DNA of 64,000 nucleotides, from positions 22,721,428-22,785,427 of the forward strand of contig NC_080711.1 in the NCBI RefSeq assembly GCF_019097595.1, read 5' to 3'. Below the pieces are notes generated by a model. That model saw nothing but the letters and a program-made list of their open reading frames with translations, was not told where the DNA came from and made no database searches. How positions within the stretch are numbered: position 1 is the stretch's first letter; each line of letters starts with the position of its first letter. Position numbers and translations under genes: made by a program. The stretch is from Hemibagrus wyckioides (lineage: Eukaryota > Chordata > Actinopteri > Siluriformes > Bagridae). This document shows positions 46,741 through 58,344 of the stretch, piece after piece.

Positions 46741-46925
46741 TCCTTTGGTTGTTGTTGTTATTCCAAAGTGACTTACCTTTGAGACAGGATACATCTAAAC
46801 AGTTGGCAGGTTAAGAGTCGTGCGTAAAGGTCCCTTGGGAGCTGGACGATGCTGGGATTTGCACTCAAGACAGTCTGATCAGTAGTCCAATGTCTTAACC
46901 TTCTAGAGCATCTGACTTTTTGAAG
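46741..46925 (+). repeat. Degenerate dispersed teleost-type repeat
   Basis: CCAAAGTGACTTACC, GAGACAGGATACA, GGCAGGTTAAGAGTCGTGC, GGGATTTGCACTCAAGAC and TGATCAGTAGTCCAATGTC follow the order of a common fish interspersed repeat (CAAAGTGACTTAC ... GAGGGTTAAGGGCC ... GATCAGTAGTCCA). A related copy is at 50.5 kb. Confidence 0.6.
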
Positions 46926-47029
46926 GAAATGCCACACAGGCTCCCCGACAAATCACCCTGTAGTTGTCAAACTCAGACAACCTCCTGTCCCATTACCACC
47001 ACATTCATTCAGTCATTTATTCATTGATT

Positions 47030-47400
47030 TCTCTTCCGCTATTCTGGGTGGCAACAAGCTGAGAAGGTCAACCTAGACTTCTCTATCACCGGCCACAGAT
47101 TCTAACTCTCTCTGAGGGATCCCCAGACATTCCCATTTAATCTCTACAGCAAGAACTGGGTCTATTTGGGGGTCTCTGTCCATTAATAATCTTTCCAGTG
47201 GGTCCCCGGCCTACTCCAGGGTCTCTGTCCTATAGAACATGCCTGATTATCTTTCCAGTAGGTCCTGGGTTTTCTCTGAGGTCTCTGTCAAATGGGAAAT
47301 GCTTGATAATCTCTCCAGTGGGTCCTGGGTCTACCCCAGAGTCTCCATTCTCATCTTCCTCTCTTCAATTTGAAGAAGCAGTGACTCGACTCCAAGGAGA
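47030..47400 (+). repeat. Degenerate teleost-type repeat with internal triplication
   Basis: GGCAACAAGCTGAGAAGGTC, TAGACTTCTCTATCACCGGC and GGGATCCCCAGACATTCCC match the start of a widespread fish interspersed repeat. Its next segment (TTTCCAGTGGGTCC ... GGGTCTCTGTCC) is then present three times with a period of about 60-62 bases (47189, 47251, 47311). A 109-codon open frame results from this triplication and is not a gene. Confidence 0.6.
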
Positions 47401-48248
47401 TCCACCCCAGATTGCAGAGCTCCTCCAAATCATTCCTTACACTCCATTTTCCTATCATTTACAGCAGGAGCTTGAGGGCCTCGTAGCTTCAATCCTACCT
47501 TGGGTCATTGCAAATAACTGTATTTAAATCACTAGCATCAGTTCGTTCAAGTCTTCCTTACTATTCATACACATGATCTGACACACATTATGCTTAATGG
47601 GTAAAGATTTTGAGCTGGACGAAGGGGGATGCTCGTATGGGAAGTATGGGAAAGTGACCTTTTTCCACACTGTTATGTTGGGAGGTTGTACAACTCCAGT
47701 GTGATTGACCTGCTTGATCTGTATTTTGAAAAGAAGTTCATTTGCAACCCCCATTTCAGTTCGGAAGACCCAATCGTCAAGTAAGTGCTTGGTCGGCTTG
47801 CCCTCTTGCTAATATTTAATAGTGCTTTTCCCTGGAGTCTGCAGTAGCTGGAATTGAATTGAACTTTATTAAAGTCAGAGCTGAAGAAAAAAGAAGAGAA
47901 AAGAAGAGCATTTGACCAACAGGTGCAAATCATGATGGGATTTTGGAGTCCTCCCATCAGTGCTGTTTATGTGCGTCACCCAGATGAGATTAGAACTCGG
48001 AGATGACGATTGCTCGCTCCATATCCGGCTTCAACCTTGAAGGGTAGTGGCTGTTTATTTAATCAGGGCCTTTTTCTGTTGACTTTTTCACAGAGCAAGC
48101 TATTGATTAGTGATGTCACTGCCGTAGGCTTAAAAACCGACAGATAAATGGCAGCAAAAGACACAGGAAGCTCACCTTGCTTTCTAAAACACACACATAT
48201 GAAGTGTGAAAGGGAAGGAAAGAGTCATATGGTTAGAGGTGGAGGTAG

Positions 48249-48250
<2 letters not shown>
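47401..48250. other. Intergenic, no gene recognised
   Basis: A GGAATTGAATTGAACTTTATT phrase near 47851 suggests a retroposon tail. Sequence at 47990-48130 is repeat-free (GATGAGATTAGAACTCGG near 47982, CTATTGATTAGTGATGTCAC near 48101). Confidence 0.45.

Positions 48251-48305
<55 letters not shown>
48251..48305. repeat. Compound (GT)n(GA)n microsatellite
   Basis: About 15 GT units joined to about 12 GA units. Confidence 0.95.
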
Positions 48306-48309
48306 CGCT

Positions 48310-48640
48310 TTGATGAGTCCTGTGAATGTCACTTTCATTCTCATTACAAGTCTTTCCCACAGGAACTGCACGAAGGCACCGATTAATAAACAATCGATGC
48401 CTGCCAATTAAAAAACTGCTAAGAATAATTGAGGCCTCGCGCAACGGTGTGATTGTGCATGATTAAGCCATTAAACCTCTGCTCATAACATCTTAATCGG
48501 GTGAAATATGGCCATCATTAGACGTCGTAAATGAAAAGCACTGCATCCTGAATGTTAGGAGTAAATTAAACAGGACGGGATCACAATTCATTTGATATTA
48601 CATTACTTTACGTTAGCGCTAATGACGCCCCGGTGAGTTT
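48310..48640. promoter_or_regulatory. Candidate conserved non-coding element
   Basis: Repeat-free block with an unusually tight series of homeodomain-type cores: CCGATTAATAAACAATCGAT (48379), GCCAATTAAAAAACTGC near 48404, GTGCATGATTAAGCCATTAA near 48454 and CATCTTAATCGGG near 48489, plus a SoxB-like AACAATCG. Of all stretches here this has the strongest look of a developmental enhancer. Regulatory role is inferred; conservation was not tested. Confidence 0.42.
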
Positions 48641-49974
48641 GCGTTGTCTATCAGGAATGAATCAACTGTTAAACAAAAGAACGAAGACAGATTATATGAC
48701 GAGAAGGGTTTGGGAGAGAACGGGGGGACATCTTACAAGCACCGAGATCAGAGGATGCAGGATGACTGGTACAAACAACGGTGTGGTGTAAGACGTGCAC
48801 GTGCATCGGGGCAGCCTGAGACTGCACTAGTCATGAATCTAAAATTCAGCAGGACGTTCTTCTTAGCAAGCATTTAACTGCCCGGTGTTCTGATGGAAAA
48901 ACAAAAAGATGCTACTGCCCCCTGTTGGCTGTTGCCATGCTAAACACAGAAGAGAGAGAAAGCCTATTTTCATTTTCATCATTAGCATCACGACCTCAGA
49001 GTTTACATGACTATGGCTGCGTTCCAGTATTGTTCTCAGTCGACCTCATTGACTTCCCCTCGCTGTTTCCCCTTTGGGGGATTCCCACTTGCTGTTGTAA
49101 ACCCTGCTCCAATACTTTATTAGCTCAAGTGAAGCTCATTATATGTGCCCCTTGAGGCTTGAGGTCCTGAGTAAACATCAGTGTGACTTCGGGAGCAGAG
49201 CTTCATCCAAACTAGACTGCAACCTGATGAAATATCTTCTTCTCGCCTGACGAATGAATGCAGTTTCCTTCTGACTCTGAATGCTCATAACGTTCCCAAC
49301 AGCAGGAGTGCTTAGCTGTAAATCTGCAGTATCCAGGTGACATCAGTGTCCACTGAGGCAGCAGTAAGAGCTTGAAGTGTTTTAAAAGATTGTGGATCTT
49401 TGGTTTAACAGGAAACTGCCAGAATATATTTTGGCCTTTGTATCATGTATGCTAATTTACACGGGTATATGGACAGGTTAGCAAAAAAAACCCCACTATC
49501 TTTCACAGAAATAACAAAGCAATGTGCATTCATCATAATTGCTTTGTGTTTATTTGTTTTGCAAGGCTGTTAGCTTGACTGAAACACACTTTTTCGAAGA
49601 AGGATCTTAGACTGATCTTTAATTAATCATACACACACTTTCAGTTTATTTCCAAAAGAGAATTCTGAGAGGATTCTCAGTACCGGCACCTGAGACGGAA
49701 TAATGATGCGTGGTTCCCATCTAGTGGATAAAAGGAAAAATGCGGCTGTTTTTTTTTTCTTCTTCTTCTTCTAAAGTTCTCACATCTCACTTATTTATTA
49801 TTCAACAGATACTTTCTCAAATATACGAGTCAGGATTAAACACGGCTGCTCACACACCTGTGTTTGGATTAAAAGGGATTTGTTTGAGATACTTCTGACC
49901 TGGTGTCTGACTTCAGCATTGAATGAAGTGAGTTCAGTGTGTCAGTGGGGAATCGCCTTAACTTCAGTCTGACA

Positions 49975-50007
<33 letters not shown>

Positions 50008-50519
50008 GGGATGGGACAGCTGAGATTTAGAAGAGTGTGTTGTTAGAAGGCAAGAGCATGCATGGAGAAAGAAAAGAAAGATGATGGACAGAAGAGAAAG
50101 GATTTGATAAAATAACATGTTGAAGAGAAAATAAGAAGAAAGAGATGAGTGAAAGGAGAAGTGAAGAGAATTCTGAGGGGAGAAGAAAAAGATGGACAGT
50201 AAAGGAAAATGAATAAGAATATAAGAACATGAGGTGAGAAGAGGAGATAAAGATGGACAAAAAAGAATAAGAAGATGAGAAGTTTTAGTTCACCAGCACT
50301 TCAGTCAGAGGAGAAAAAGAAGACAGAAAAATTGTGTGTGTGTGTGTGTGTGACATGGGTAATTATTTTCAGAGAGGGTGGCACTGTTGGATTGTTTGCA
50401 TTGTTTCCTACGTGCCCAAGGTCACAGTAGAGCCACGCGCCTCTCGGTCCCCATATGCCACGCTGACGCGACTGGCGTGACAGCTTTACTGCAGGGTCAT
50501 TATTGCTTCAGCTCCTTCC
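48641..50519. other. Intergenic with (GA)n and (GT)n tracts
   Basis: (GA)n at 49976-50010 followed by a purine-rich stretch to about 50320, and (GT)n at 50333-50352. No gene. Confidence 0.55.
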
Positions 50520-50715
50520 CTCTGAGACGATGTTCTACATTCTTGGCTTGCATTGACGTTCATTCAGTTGGCAGACAATGCGAGTGGAGCAGGGCACAAT
50601 CCAAGACGGTAACCGATCAGGCGAGGGTTAAGAGTCTCAACAGGGTCCAGCGGTGGCTGTGTGACAAGTGGGATTTAAACCCACAACCTCCAGAAGTGCA
50701 GAACATTTAAGCGCT
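50520..50715 (+). repeat. Degenerate dispersed repeat, related to the 46.7-kb copy
   Basis: CATTCAGTTGGCAGACAATG, GGCGAGGGTTAAGAGTCTC and GTGGGATTTAAACCCACAAC follow the order of the repeat at 46.74 kb, in the same orientation. GGATTTAAACCCAC sits where the family has a GGATTTGAACCC-like phrase. Confidence 0.55.
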
Positions 50716-50939
50716 GATCAGAACAGTTACAGGTTAACAAATCACTTACCTGAAAGAAGACATTTCAATGAAAATCACTCAAAAAAATAAAAATTCACGC
50801 TATCATTTTGTCTCTGGAAGTAGTTCCGTCTGAATATTAATACACTCGTTCTCTTTAGAGTTAGTGCTTCTCTAGTGATAACACGTTCAGAATGCCTCAT
50901 ATGACAGACTACAGATAAAGTAATTGTTGCTGTTGACAA

Positions 50940-51420
50940 ATACACTATATTACCAAAAGTTTTGGGGCGTCTGCCTTTACATGCACATGAATGTAATATG
51001 GAGTTGTCCCACCCTTTGCAGCTGTAACAGCTTCAACTCTTCTGGGAAGTCTTTCCACAAGGTTTAGGAGTGTGTTCATGGGAATTTTTGACCATTCCTC
51101 TAGAAGAGCATTTGTGAGGTCAGGCACTGATGTTGGACGAGAAGGCCTGGCTCACAGTCTCCGCTCTAATTCATCCCAAAGGTGTTCTATGGGGTTGAGG
51201 TCAGGACTCTGTACAGGTTCCTCCACACCAAACTCACTCATCCATGTCTCTATAGACCTTGCTTTGTGCACTGGTGTGCAGTCGTGTTGGACTGTTCCCA
51301 GAAAGTTGTCAAAAATGTCTTGGTATGCTGAAGCATTGCCTTTCACTGGAAATAAGGGGACGAGCCCAACCCCTGAATTCAATGATTTGGAGGGGTGTCC
51401 CAAAACTTGTAGCGGTGTTT
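50940..51420 (-). mobile_element. Tc1-like element, internally deleted
   Basis: The left end is a terminal inverted repeat next to TA: TACACTATATTACCAAAAG, then TTTTGGGGCG. The right end, TGTCCCAAAACTTGTAGC (near 51397-51414), is its damaged partner. Between them the minus strand encodes the C-terminal third of a Tc1 transposase: WMSEFGVEEPVQSPDLNPIEHLWDELERRL (51152-51241, split here by no break) and, after a frame change, VPDLTNALLEEWSKIPMNTL and LLNLVERLPRRVEAV. SPDLNPIEHLWDELE is the hallmark near the last acidic catalytic residue. The N-terminal DNA-binding part and the first two catalytic residues are missing, and the frame is shifted, so it is a non-autonomous dead copy of about 480 bp. 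Confidence 0.88.
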
Positions 51421-51799
51421 TTTCTTTTTTGCCGTGTTTAATTAATTTTTCTGTCTTTCTTTCCTTTGTACGTCGTACAATCTGAAACTGACAACCACTT
51501 CTTTAATTCTATTCCTATCAGGGACCATCTCTGATCTATGGCAAAAACTTTTTCACATGAAAGTTTCTTTTTAAACTTTTTGAAAAAATAAACAGGTCAA
51601 TTGGTCAATTTTCTGGTCACTCAGTGGTACCTGTTATGTTTCGGACCTTTATTTAGAGGCCCTGTAGGATGCAGTGCACCTTTAAAACCCTTTAAAATAC
51701 TATTTAAGTTACTCTAAGGACGATTGCTGGATGCGGTTTACACCATTACACCTGAAGCCAGAAGTTTTTCTCATTTTTTTTTCCCTGGCCTTTGCTTAG
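51421..51799. other. Intergenic, nothing recognised
   Basis: T-rich unique sequence. Confidence 0.5.
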
Positions 51800-52140
51800 A
51801 GATTCAGACAAGAGTGGAGGTTGACGAGATGACAGCTCCTCACTCGGACGTCGCCTTTTTAATATTCAAGCCGTCGTGCTGAAGCCTTGGCCCTGTGCTC
51901 GAAGGTTTTTTTCTCTTTTTTCCCCCCGAGAAGACTGAAGGCGTTCCTGCTGGGTGTGCTTGTAGCTTTATTCTCTGCCCTTTTGTCTTTGATGCTGAAT
52001 GGATCCTCGGCCCCTGCTGAGGAGAAGCATCCCAATTACATGCTGCTGCGAGCGCCGCATTTATAGGCTGTTATGCTAACACACATGGTGCTTTGAGTTT
52101 AGCTTACAATAAAGAAGAAAAGCGTAATAAATCGACTTCA
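51800..52140. promoter_or_regulatory. Candidate conserved non-coding element
   Basis: Repeat-free, CpG-containing block with pyrimidine runs, GCCTTTTTAATATTCAAGCC near 51853 and AGCGCCGCATTTATAGGCTG near 52050. Regulatory role is inferred with low confidence. Confidence 0.22.
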
Positions 52141-53249
52141 TCGTTTAATCTCTATCGGTGTCCTTAACTCGGTTTTAAGGAACGACAAAATGGCTACTTG
52201 AGCTCATTATTTTATGTTTTATGTGTTTATTGAATCTCCAGAGGCAGATTTAGCTCCTTTCAATAAGGCTATTACACATGATGGATAGCCAAATACTGAT
52301 GAAATAGCAATAAATTAAATGTTTTTTCCCGTTACAGTCGACTGCTAGCTTCTCTGCTGCTCTTCTGTGGCTGGAGTTCGTTCAAAAATATAATTGAGTG
52401 CAAACGTTTGTAGGCAGCATGGGTTCTGCTTAAAAAAGTAACACATCCCTCAATAAATACCAATTTATTTTTAAAGATATGTGCTTGTATCAAACAGCTC
52501 TTTGGAGGAATTGTTGTTGTTGTTATCCTGGTTTTAAATTGAATAACTAACTAGAGTTAAAAAAGCAACAACCTTTTTCATACTCAGCTCTTCAGCTTCT
52601 GTAACTTCTGACTTTTAATCCTGCTATTTATGATTTCTTGTTCAGTAACGATAGTTTAGCTAGCAAACTAGTGAATGAAGAAACTTCAGAGCTTTAGATG
52701 TTCAACAACTTTCAAGTTATTTCCTGTTTGCTTCGAGATAAGCCCCAGGTCCCAGGCGGGAGACCCGTGAGACCGATCGATTTTCTATAAAAACAGAGTG
52801 GCTGATGTTCGTGATGCCTCTCAGCTCCAAGTTTATTAAATAATTCTTTGCCTTTTCTCATATCGTCTGAACGATGAACATGAGTAGAAGTAAAGAGGTA
52901 TACTTCCATTTTTTTTCCGGTTCATCTTGTACTTTCATAACATATGTTACAATAAGCTATATACTAGAAAGTATTCTAATCAGAGGAAGGTCATCCCAAA
53001 CTATAAGTCACTTAGAGGCACTTATATAAGTGAGTGCAAAATCAGCATGCATTCACATTTTCAGCTCAAGGAACTTGAAAAGTTCTTCCTGAAGTTAAGA
53101 AGTATTTTTCTAATATTTATCCAAGCATTCCAGGTCACCCAAGAGGGAAATGTTTAGCGTTAAATAAACCTATTTAACTTTTTTTCCAGAGCTATTACTA
53201 CAGGGAAATACAAGTGTGTATGCGCTGATATTGACTGTATATAACTTAA
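52141..53249. other. Intergenic, no gene recognised
   Basis: AT-rich sequence with small frames that show no domain. Confidence 0.5.
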
Positions 53250-53271
53250 TAAAAAAAAAAAAAAAAAAAAA
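53250..53271. repeat. Poly(A) tract
   Basis: About 21 consecutive A. It is not preceded by a recognisable retroposon body. Confidence 0.95.
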
Positions 53272-53504
53272 GCTTTTCATCATGAAACAGAATGGTTAGG
53301 AGCTTAACTTAAATCAGCTCTCATTTATAACATGTAGTTTATCTGCAATATCTTAACTTGGGCATTCTTAACATTTACATTACAATGATAATTTTCTGTT
53401 ATTTTCTATTAATATTATTAATTGTTTTTTTCTATTAATTTTCTGTAACGTTCATGTGCTGTTTGGGCGTCACAAAAATTTGTTTAGTGTTTTTACACTT
53501 CAAA

Positions 53505-53572
<68 letters not shown>

Positions 53573-53574
53573 AA
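53505..53574. repeat. (GAAA)n microsatellite
   Basis: About 17 GAAA units. Frames across it read Lys-Glu-Arg or Phe-Leu-Ser repeats and are artefacts. Confidence 0.95.
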
Positions 53575-55699
53575 ACGTGCTTAAATTAGCAGACGCTCGC
53601 ATCTCAACAACAGTAACACTGCCTCCTACTGGTGGCAACATAAAATGACATTAAAAATAACAAAAATGTACAGTTTTATAAAGACACGTATGAGCACACA
53701 TTCTGGCCATAGAGATAAATCTCTAAATCTCTTCAGAACATAAAAGTCTACTCTTGGCAACGTAGATATACACACGGATAAAAACGTGAGCTAAGTATAA
53801 GCGCGAGACCACCGTGGACGCGGAGGCGTCAGTCACGTGCCTCTTGCGTGAGTTTGCTGTTTAATAATGGGGCAGTTTCACAGAGAAAAATTAGTTCGAG
53901 CAATAGTTTGATTAATTACCAGTCTCGGATAGCACTAACTGTAATGATCCTCTTAACTGGAACGGTGGCTTTCTTCACTTCCCCAAAACGAACCACTACT
54001 AATTTACTTAATTTGCGGATTAAAAAAAAATGCGTGCAAAAGTCGCGCGCCTGCATCGCTCGGGGTGAAACAGAATAATTGGTAATTGCATGGCTCAGAC
54101 ATGAAGCACGGGTGTGTGTGTGTGTGCGCGCGCGCGCGCGTGTGTGTGTATTTCACGATATAGGCGCTTATTGTGTGTAAAGTGGAAACGGCTCTTTTAG
54201 GAAACTCGAGGCCGGTGTTTAGATGGGGCTCATTCAGCCTCGCTTCATTAAGTCCTGCTCATAAAAGAGCCCTTCGTCTCTGCTTTTACCCCCCCTACAC
54301 ACACACAGAGGGCAGGGGAGGGCAGGGGTAAATTACTGTAAACATTGTATAAGCATATAAATGGTCCTGTTTGCTGGATCTGCAGCGCGCATGCGCACTG
54401 TTTCCCTCTCACGCACAGAACCATTAGCGGATTTTTATACAACTAATAAAAAATATATATAAAGTTTGCTTTATATAATTATAGCATTATAGGCTATATA
54501 TAGGAATTACAGGATATACATATTTACATATACACATGCACACAAATGCTTGTAATGATGGTCAAAGCACACACTGTGGATTCAGGGTTGCCAAATTAAA
54601 CTCTTTTTCCAGACCCAAAACAATTAAACATTAAAATCTCATAAATAAAATGACCATTTCAGGTCATGTACTGAAAGCCAGGGGGTAGGCCAGTTCTTCC
54701 TGTGTCATACACCTTAACACACACACACACACACACACTCCAAACTCACAAAGAGCTGATGAGTTTAATCTGGAGCTGGAAATGTGTCAATCAGAGTTCA
54801 CCTGGGTTTCAGATCAAGTGAAATGTGCAAAACAGGAGCAGGACTGAGAAAGAAGCGATGTATTAATAATTGTCGTGTATTTTTTATTGTACGCAATGCA
54901 GCTGTGATGCAACGGCTTTGTAACAAACAGCATGTTTGCGGCAATTACAGCGAATTCATCTATACTTTTGCAAGATAGAAGGAAACCACTGAACCCAGAC
55001 ATGGGGGGAACATGCACCTGAGAATCAGAAACCCCTGAAGCTTTAGGTCTACAGAGCCCTGGAATAAGGTTGTAGAACTCTATAGCATCATGTTCAGGTG
55101 TTATATGTCATGCAATACATTAACAGTAGTAATAGTTCTAAAAAAATTAAAAAAAACTCCAAACATCCTTCCTTTTTGTCTAATTAACGTCTATGTTAAT
55201 GTCTAATAATCCAATTTTAAGCCATTTCTGAGCAATGAATACCTAATAATTGATGCAGAATTTATGAGCATTTTGGTCTTGTTTGTGAGGCACGTTCTCA
55301 GCCCCTGAGTGATGACATGCGCTCATAAAACTTATCATGACCAAGGTTTAAGGTGGCATCATTTGTCAGACAGCAAGCAGAGCAAAGTCAGATTAGGATG
55401 CTAATGAACGTTGTCCGAGGTGTTGATTCGGTAATGTTCAGGGTCACGGCTATAAAATACGGTCGTTTGTACCTAGTCAGTGGAAGGACGAAGAAGCGGA
55501 GAGATCTGCACCTCTACTTTCTCCTGAAGGTTATGAGAGATTCAGAAACTAAAACTGTTTGAGGAGGGGGGTTTTTCTGTTTGTTTTTTATCCAGGAATA
55601 GTTACTATGCTCAAACTGCTTTTGAACAGGATGTGTTTTACACGTGATATATTTTTTTTAATACAGAGGTTTCACGTGCTGTTAAAAGTGCAGCACAGG
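53575..55699. other. Intergenic, no gene recognised
   Basis: It includes a Z-DNA-prone tract at 54112-54149 and (AC)n at 54719-54739. CpG-containing unique sequence lies at 53770-54070. No gene. Confidence 0.5.
54112..54149. repeat. (GT)n(GC)n(GT)n alternating tract
   Basis: GT run, seven to eight GC dinucleotides, then GT again: 38 bases of strict purine-pyrimidine alternation, the kind of sequence known to adopt Z-DNA under supercoiling. Confidence 0.95.
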
Positions 55700-56040
55700 A
55701 GCAGGATTTGCTCCAGCTCCAGTCTGCTGGCCCGTGCGTGGCCGTCTGCCTCAGTGGGTTTCAAACACCGGCACGGCGGGTGGCTGTTTCCAGATTGACC
55801 TTTGATACGCTCCTGCCATCTTCCACTCCCCCGGGTCTCAGGGCCACAGCAGATGGGGAGTGGGACTCTCTCTCCTCATTGCCTATTCGGCAGGGCTGCA
55901 GGCTGTTGCTTGCGCCAGTAGGGTGGCGAGGATTAAACATGCGTGGAGGAAAATGAATGGAGGCAGAGCGTGCCCATTTATTCAGCTCCGTGTAAGGCTC
56001 ATTAACCCGATGACGGGCTAGCAGGTCATGCTGATTTCCT
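55700..56040. promoter_or_regulatory. Candidate conserved non-coding element
   Basis: Repeat-free, GC-richer block about 3 kb upstream of atoh1 with a CAGATGG E-box (near 55850), CTGATTT and GGCTCATTAACCCGATGACG near 55997. Open frames of 60-80 codons have no recognisable domain. Proximity to atoh1 and the E-box make it a reasonable atoh1 enhancer candidate. Inference only. Confidence 0.35.
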
Positions 56041-56419
56041 TATTTAACTTTAATATTTACCACATACGCACACTCACTCTCGCTTTCTCTCTATTACACA
56101 CGTGCTCTCACTCGCTCTCACACACATACTGAGAGATTAATAGTCGTAACCCTAGTATCATTTTGCAACAGAATTTAATATATAATGATTCAATTATTTC
56201 TAATTAAATAACATTACTCACATCCAAATATTTACCTGAAGATTTAAATTGAACATTTTCCTTCTTAATACAAGAAGGAAAGGATGCATGCTTATTTTAT
56301 AAATAATTATGTGTTTCATTATTACGGTGTCAGACAAAGAGCTGTAACTGAAATCATTATTTCACCCCACGCTGCCATCAACTTTTCACTCTCCAGAAAG
56401 AAAAAAAGTTTAACCGTAA

Positions 56420-56790
56420 CCCATGACAGCATATGGGAGATGTGCAGCGAGCCTCAGACTGGGCGACGGGTGCCAGGGGACGCCAGGCAACCAGCCTCGC
56501 TCCCTTTTCATCCCTCCTTCAGATGAGCAGCATCTCCAGGCCCCTGGGGATAGACTGACTTACGATGATCTTCCCCACACCCCACCACCGTCCATGCCAA
56601 AACACAAGGCCGTGAGTGTTACACTGCTGATGCAACTCGGCCCTCGGGTGTCTGCTGTGCCAAAAGGCGAAAACGCTTACAGGCAGGAAATGCAGAGCTA
56701 CACATTAACGACCCTGAAGACCTGCTTCGAACTAATCCGTCGTTGTGCCGCTCTGCACTGGCATTTAATGTTTATTCGCTTAGTTTGGCT
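56420..56790. promoter_or_regulatory. Candidate conserved non-coding element
   Basis: Repeat-free, GC-richer block about 2.2 kb upstream of atoh1, bounded by AT-rich sequence on both sides. It contains CAGCATATGG (an E-box CATATG), CAGATGAGCAGCATC and CTAATCCGTCGTTGTGCCG. A 147-codon frame beginning at 56423 (ACA-type non-ATG region aside) spans it without recognisable domain. Inference only. Confidence 0.35.
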
Positions 56791-56905
56791 CATCCTTTTT
56801 ATGAAGTTCTTCAGTAATCATTTTCTACTCTTGAGTGTAGATACAGCTTTTTTGTATGATAAATAATATTTTAATTGTAAATAAATAGTAAAACACGTAT
56901 TTATG

Positions 56906-56910
<5 letters not shown>

Positions 56911-56981
<71 letters not shown>
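56911..56981. repeat. (AT)n microsatellite
   Basis: About 70 bases of uninterrupted AT, the longest such run in the window. Confidence 0.97.
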
Positions 56982-56984
<3 letters not shown>

Positions 56985-57409
56985 ATATGGTATGGATTAA
57001 ATTGAGTTAATTAAACAAAATAATTTTTTTTAAAGTGTTATTTTCTTATATAAATATATTAAAATATGCTATTTTTAGTGTTTTCATAAATGCATTTTAA
57101 TAATAAAGCAAAGAAATTATTAAATAAATAATGAAGATAGTAAAGAAATACATATATAAAAATTATTTTGATATTTGTGTTGCATATGATATACTAAATT
57201 AAATAAATCATAGTATATTATTATTTAATATATATTGATTTGATAATTAAAAATATCTAAAAATGTAATTTTATAAATAGGTTTATGTAAATGTTAATTA
57301 TCTGGACAATAAATATTGTTAAAATATATATTAAAATTTGTTTTGTTGATTTAAAAAAAATAAGAATAATTTAAAAACCTACAAATTTTATACAGTACTT
57401 TGTGTGTAA

Positions 57410-57435
57410 TATACATGTGAATTTTATATTTATAC

Positions 57436-57481
<46 letters not shown>

Positions 57482-57557
57482 TATTTAGTCGCAGTATAAT
57501 ATACATGTGCATTTTATATTTATATTTATTTATATATAATATTTATTTAGTCGCAGC
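57410..57557. repeat. Local tandem duplication of AT-rich sequence
   Basis: AATATACATGTGAATTTTAT ... ATATTTATTTAGTCGCAG is present twice (about 57408-57495 and 57500-57556). The first copy has an expanded (TA)n run at 57440-57476, the second only a short one. Confidence 0.85.
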
Positions 57558-57599
57558 AATTTTCTGTACAGTTTAGGAAGAAATATTTACAACACAAGA

Positions 57600-57960
57600 C
57601 AACATTGGAATGAAATCTCCTTTCCACAGCAACATGCCACAGCAGTCGATGATCATGGCTCAGTGCTTGTTATTATTTGAGCATCATCTTGTTGACCTGA
57701 GTGATTCATTGCTTGGGCTGGAGTTACGGTGTCTGACAGGTGTGCCTTACCAGCCGCCTTCCACCTGCTCGGTTTATAGCCTTAAACACTCCACTGCTCC
57801 CTTTTACAGTTTATTTGAGAACTGACACAATCATACATCACGCTGCTGTAGAAAGTCAGCCGCTTCCCCCAATGGCGCTGGCTGTTGATTCCAGAAGGAT
57901 GTTTGCTCAACAGTCCCAAGTTCAGAACTGGGATAAATATTTTGCACACTTTGATTAGGA
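57600..57960. promoter_or_regulatory. Candidate conserved non-coding element near atoh1
   Basis: Repeat-free block about 0.9-1.3 kb upstream of the atoh1 start. Two E-boxes, ACAGGTG (57737 onward) and CCACCTG (near 57761), lie about 25 bases apart; GAGTGATTCATTGC is also present. Position and E-box pairing suggest a bHLH- or Zeb/Snail-responsive element. Inference only. Confidence 0.35.
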
Positions 57961-58344
57961 TATGCAACTTATTATCATGATCTGTGTGGAGTTTGCACTG
58001 GTTTTAGTTCTAAGAAAGTTTTTCCTAATCAAAGTCGGATCTTGTGGATCATGTGTTTCACCTAAGGCATGAAATTAATTAGTCATGGATATAAATAAAT
58101 AAGAATAAGAGTTCTCAGTGATTCATCATGGGTTAAAAATGTTCACCTAGTGAAGTGCACAGAGACCAAACTACAAAATAATCACTCTGTTGTTTTTTTT
58201 TTTTCCAGTGGAACAATTTTTTTCTCCAAAGACAACAATCACAATGCAACTCGTATTAAAATGTAACATTTCCCCCCTCCAAAATCATCCATCACCAGAG
58301 AACAATTGCCTTCCTAACGTGTCAAAACCACAAATCCTCCTTTC

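Noticed and set aside
56423..56866. 147-codon frame upstream of atoh1
   Set aside because: No recognisable domain; it lies over a block better described as candidate non-coding sequence, and its start is not an ATG in good context.
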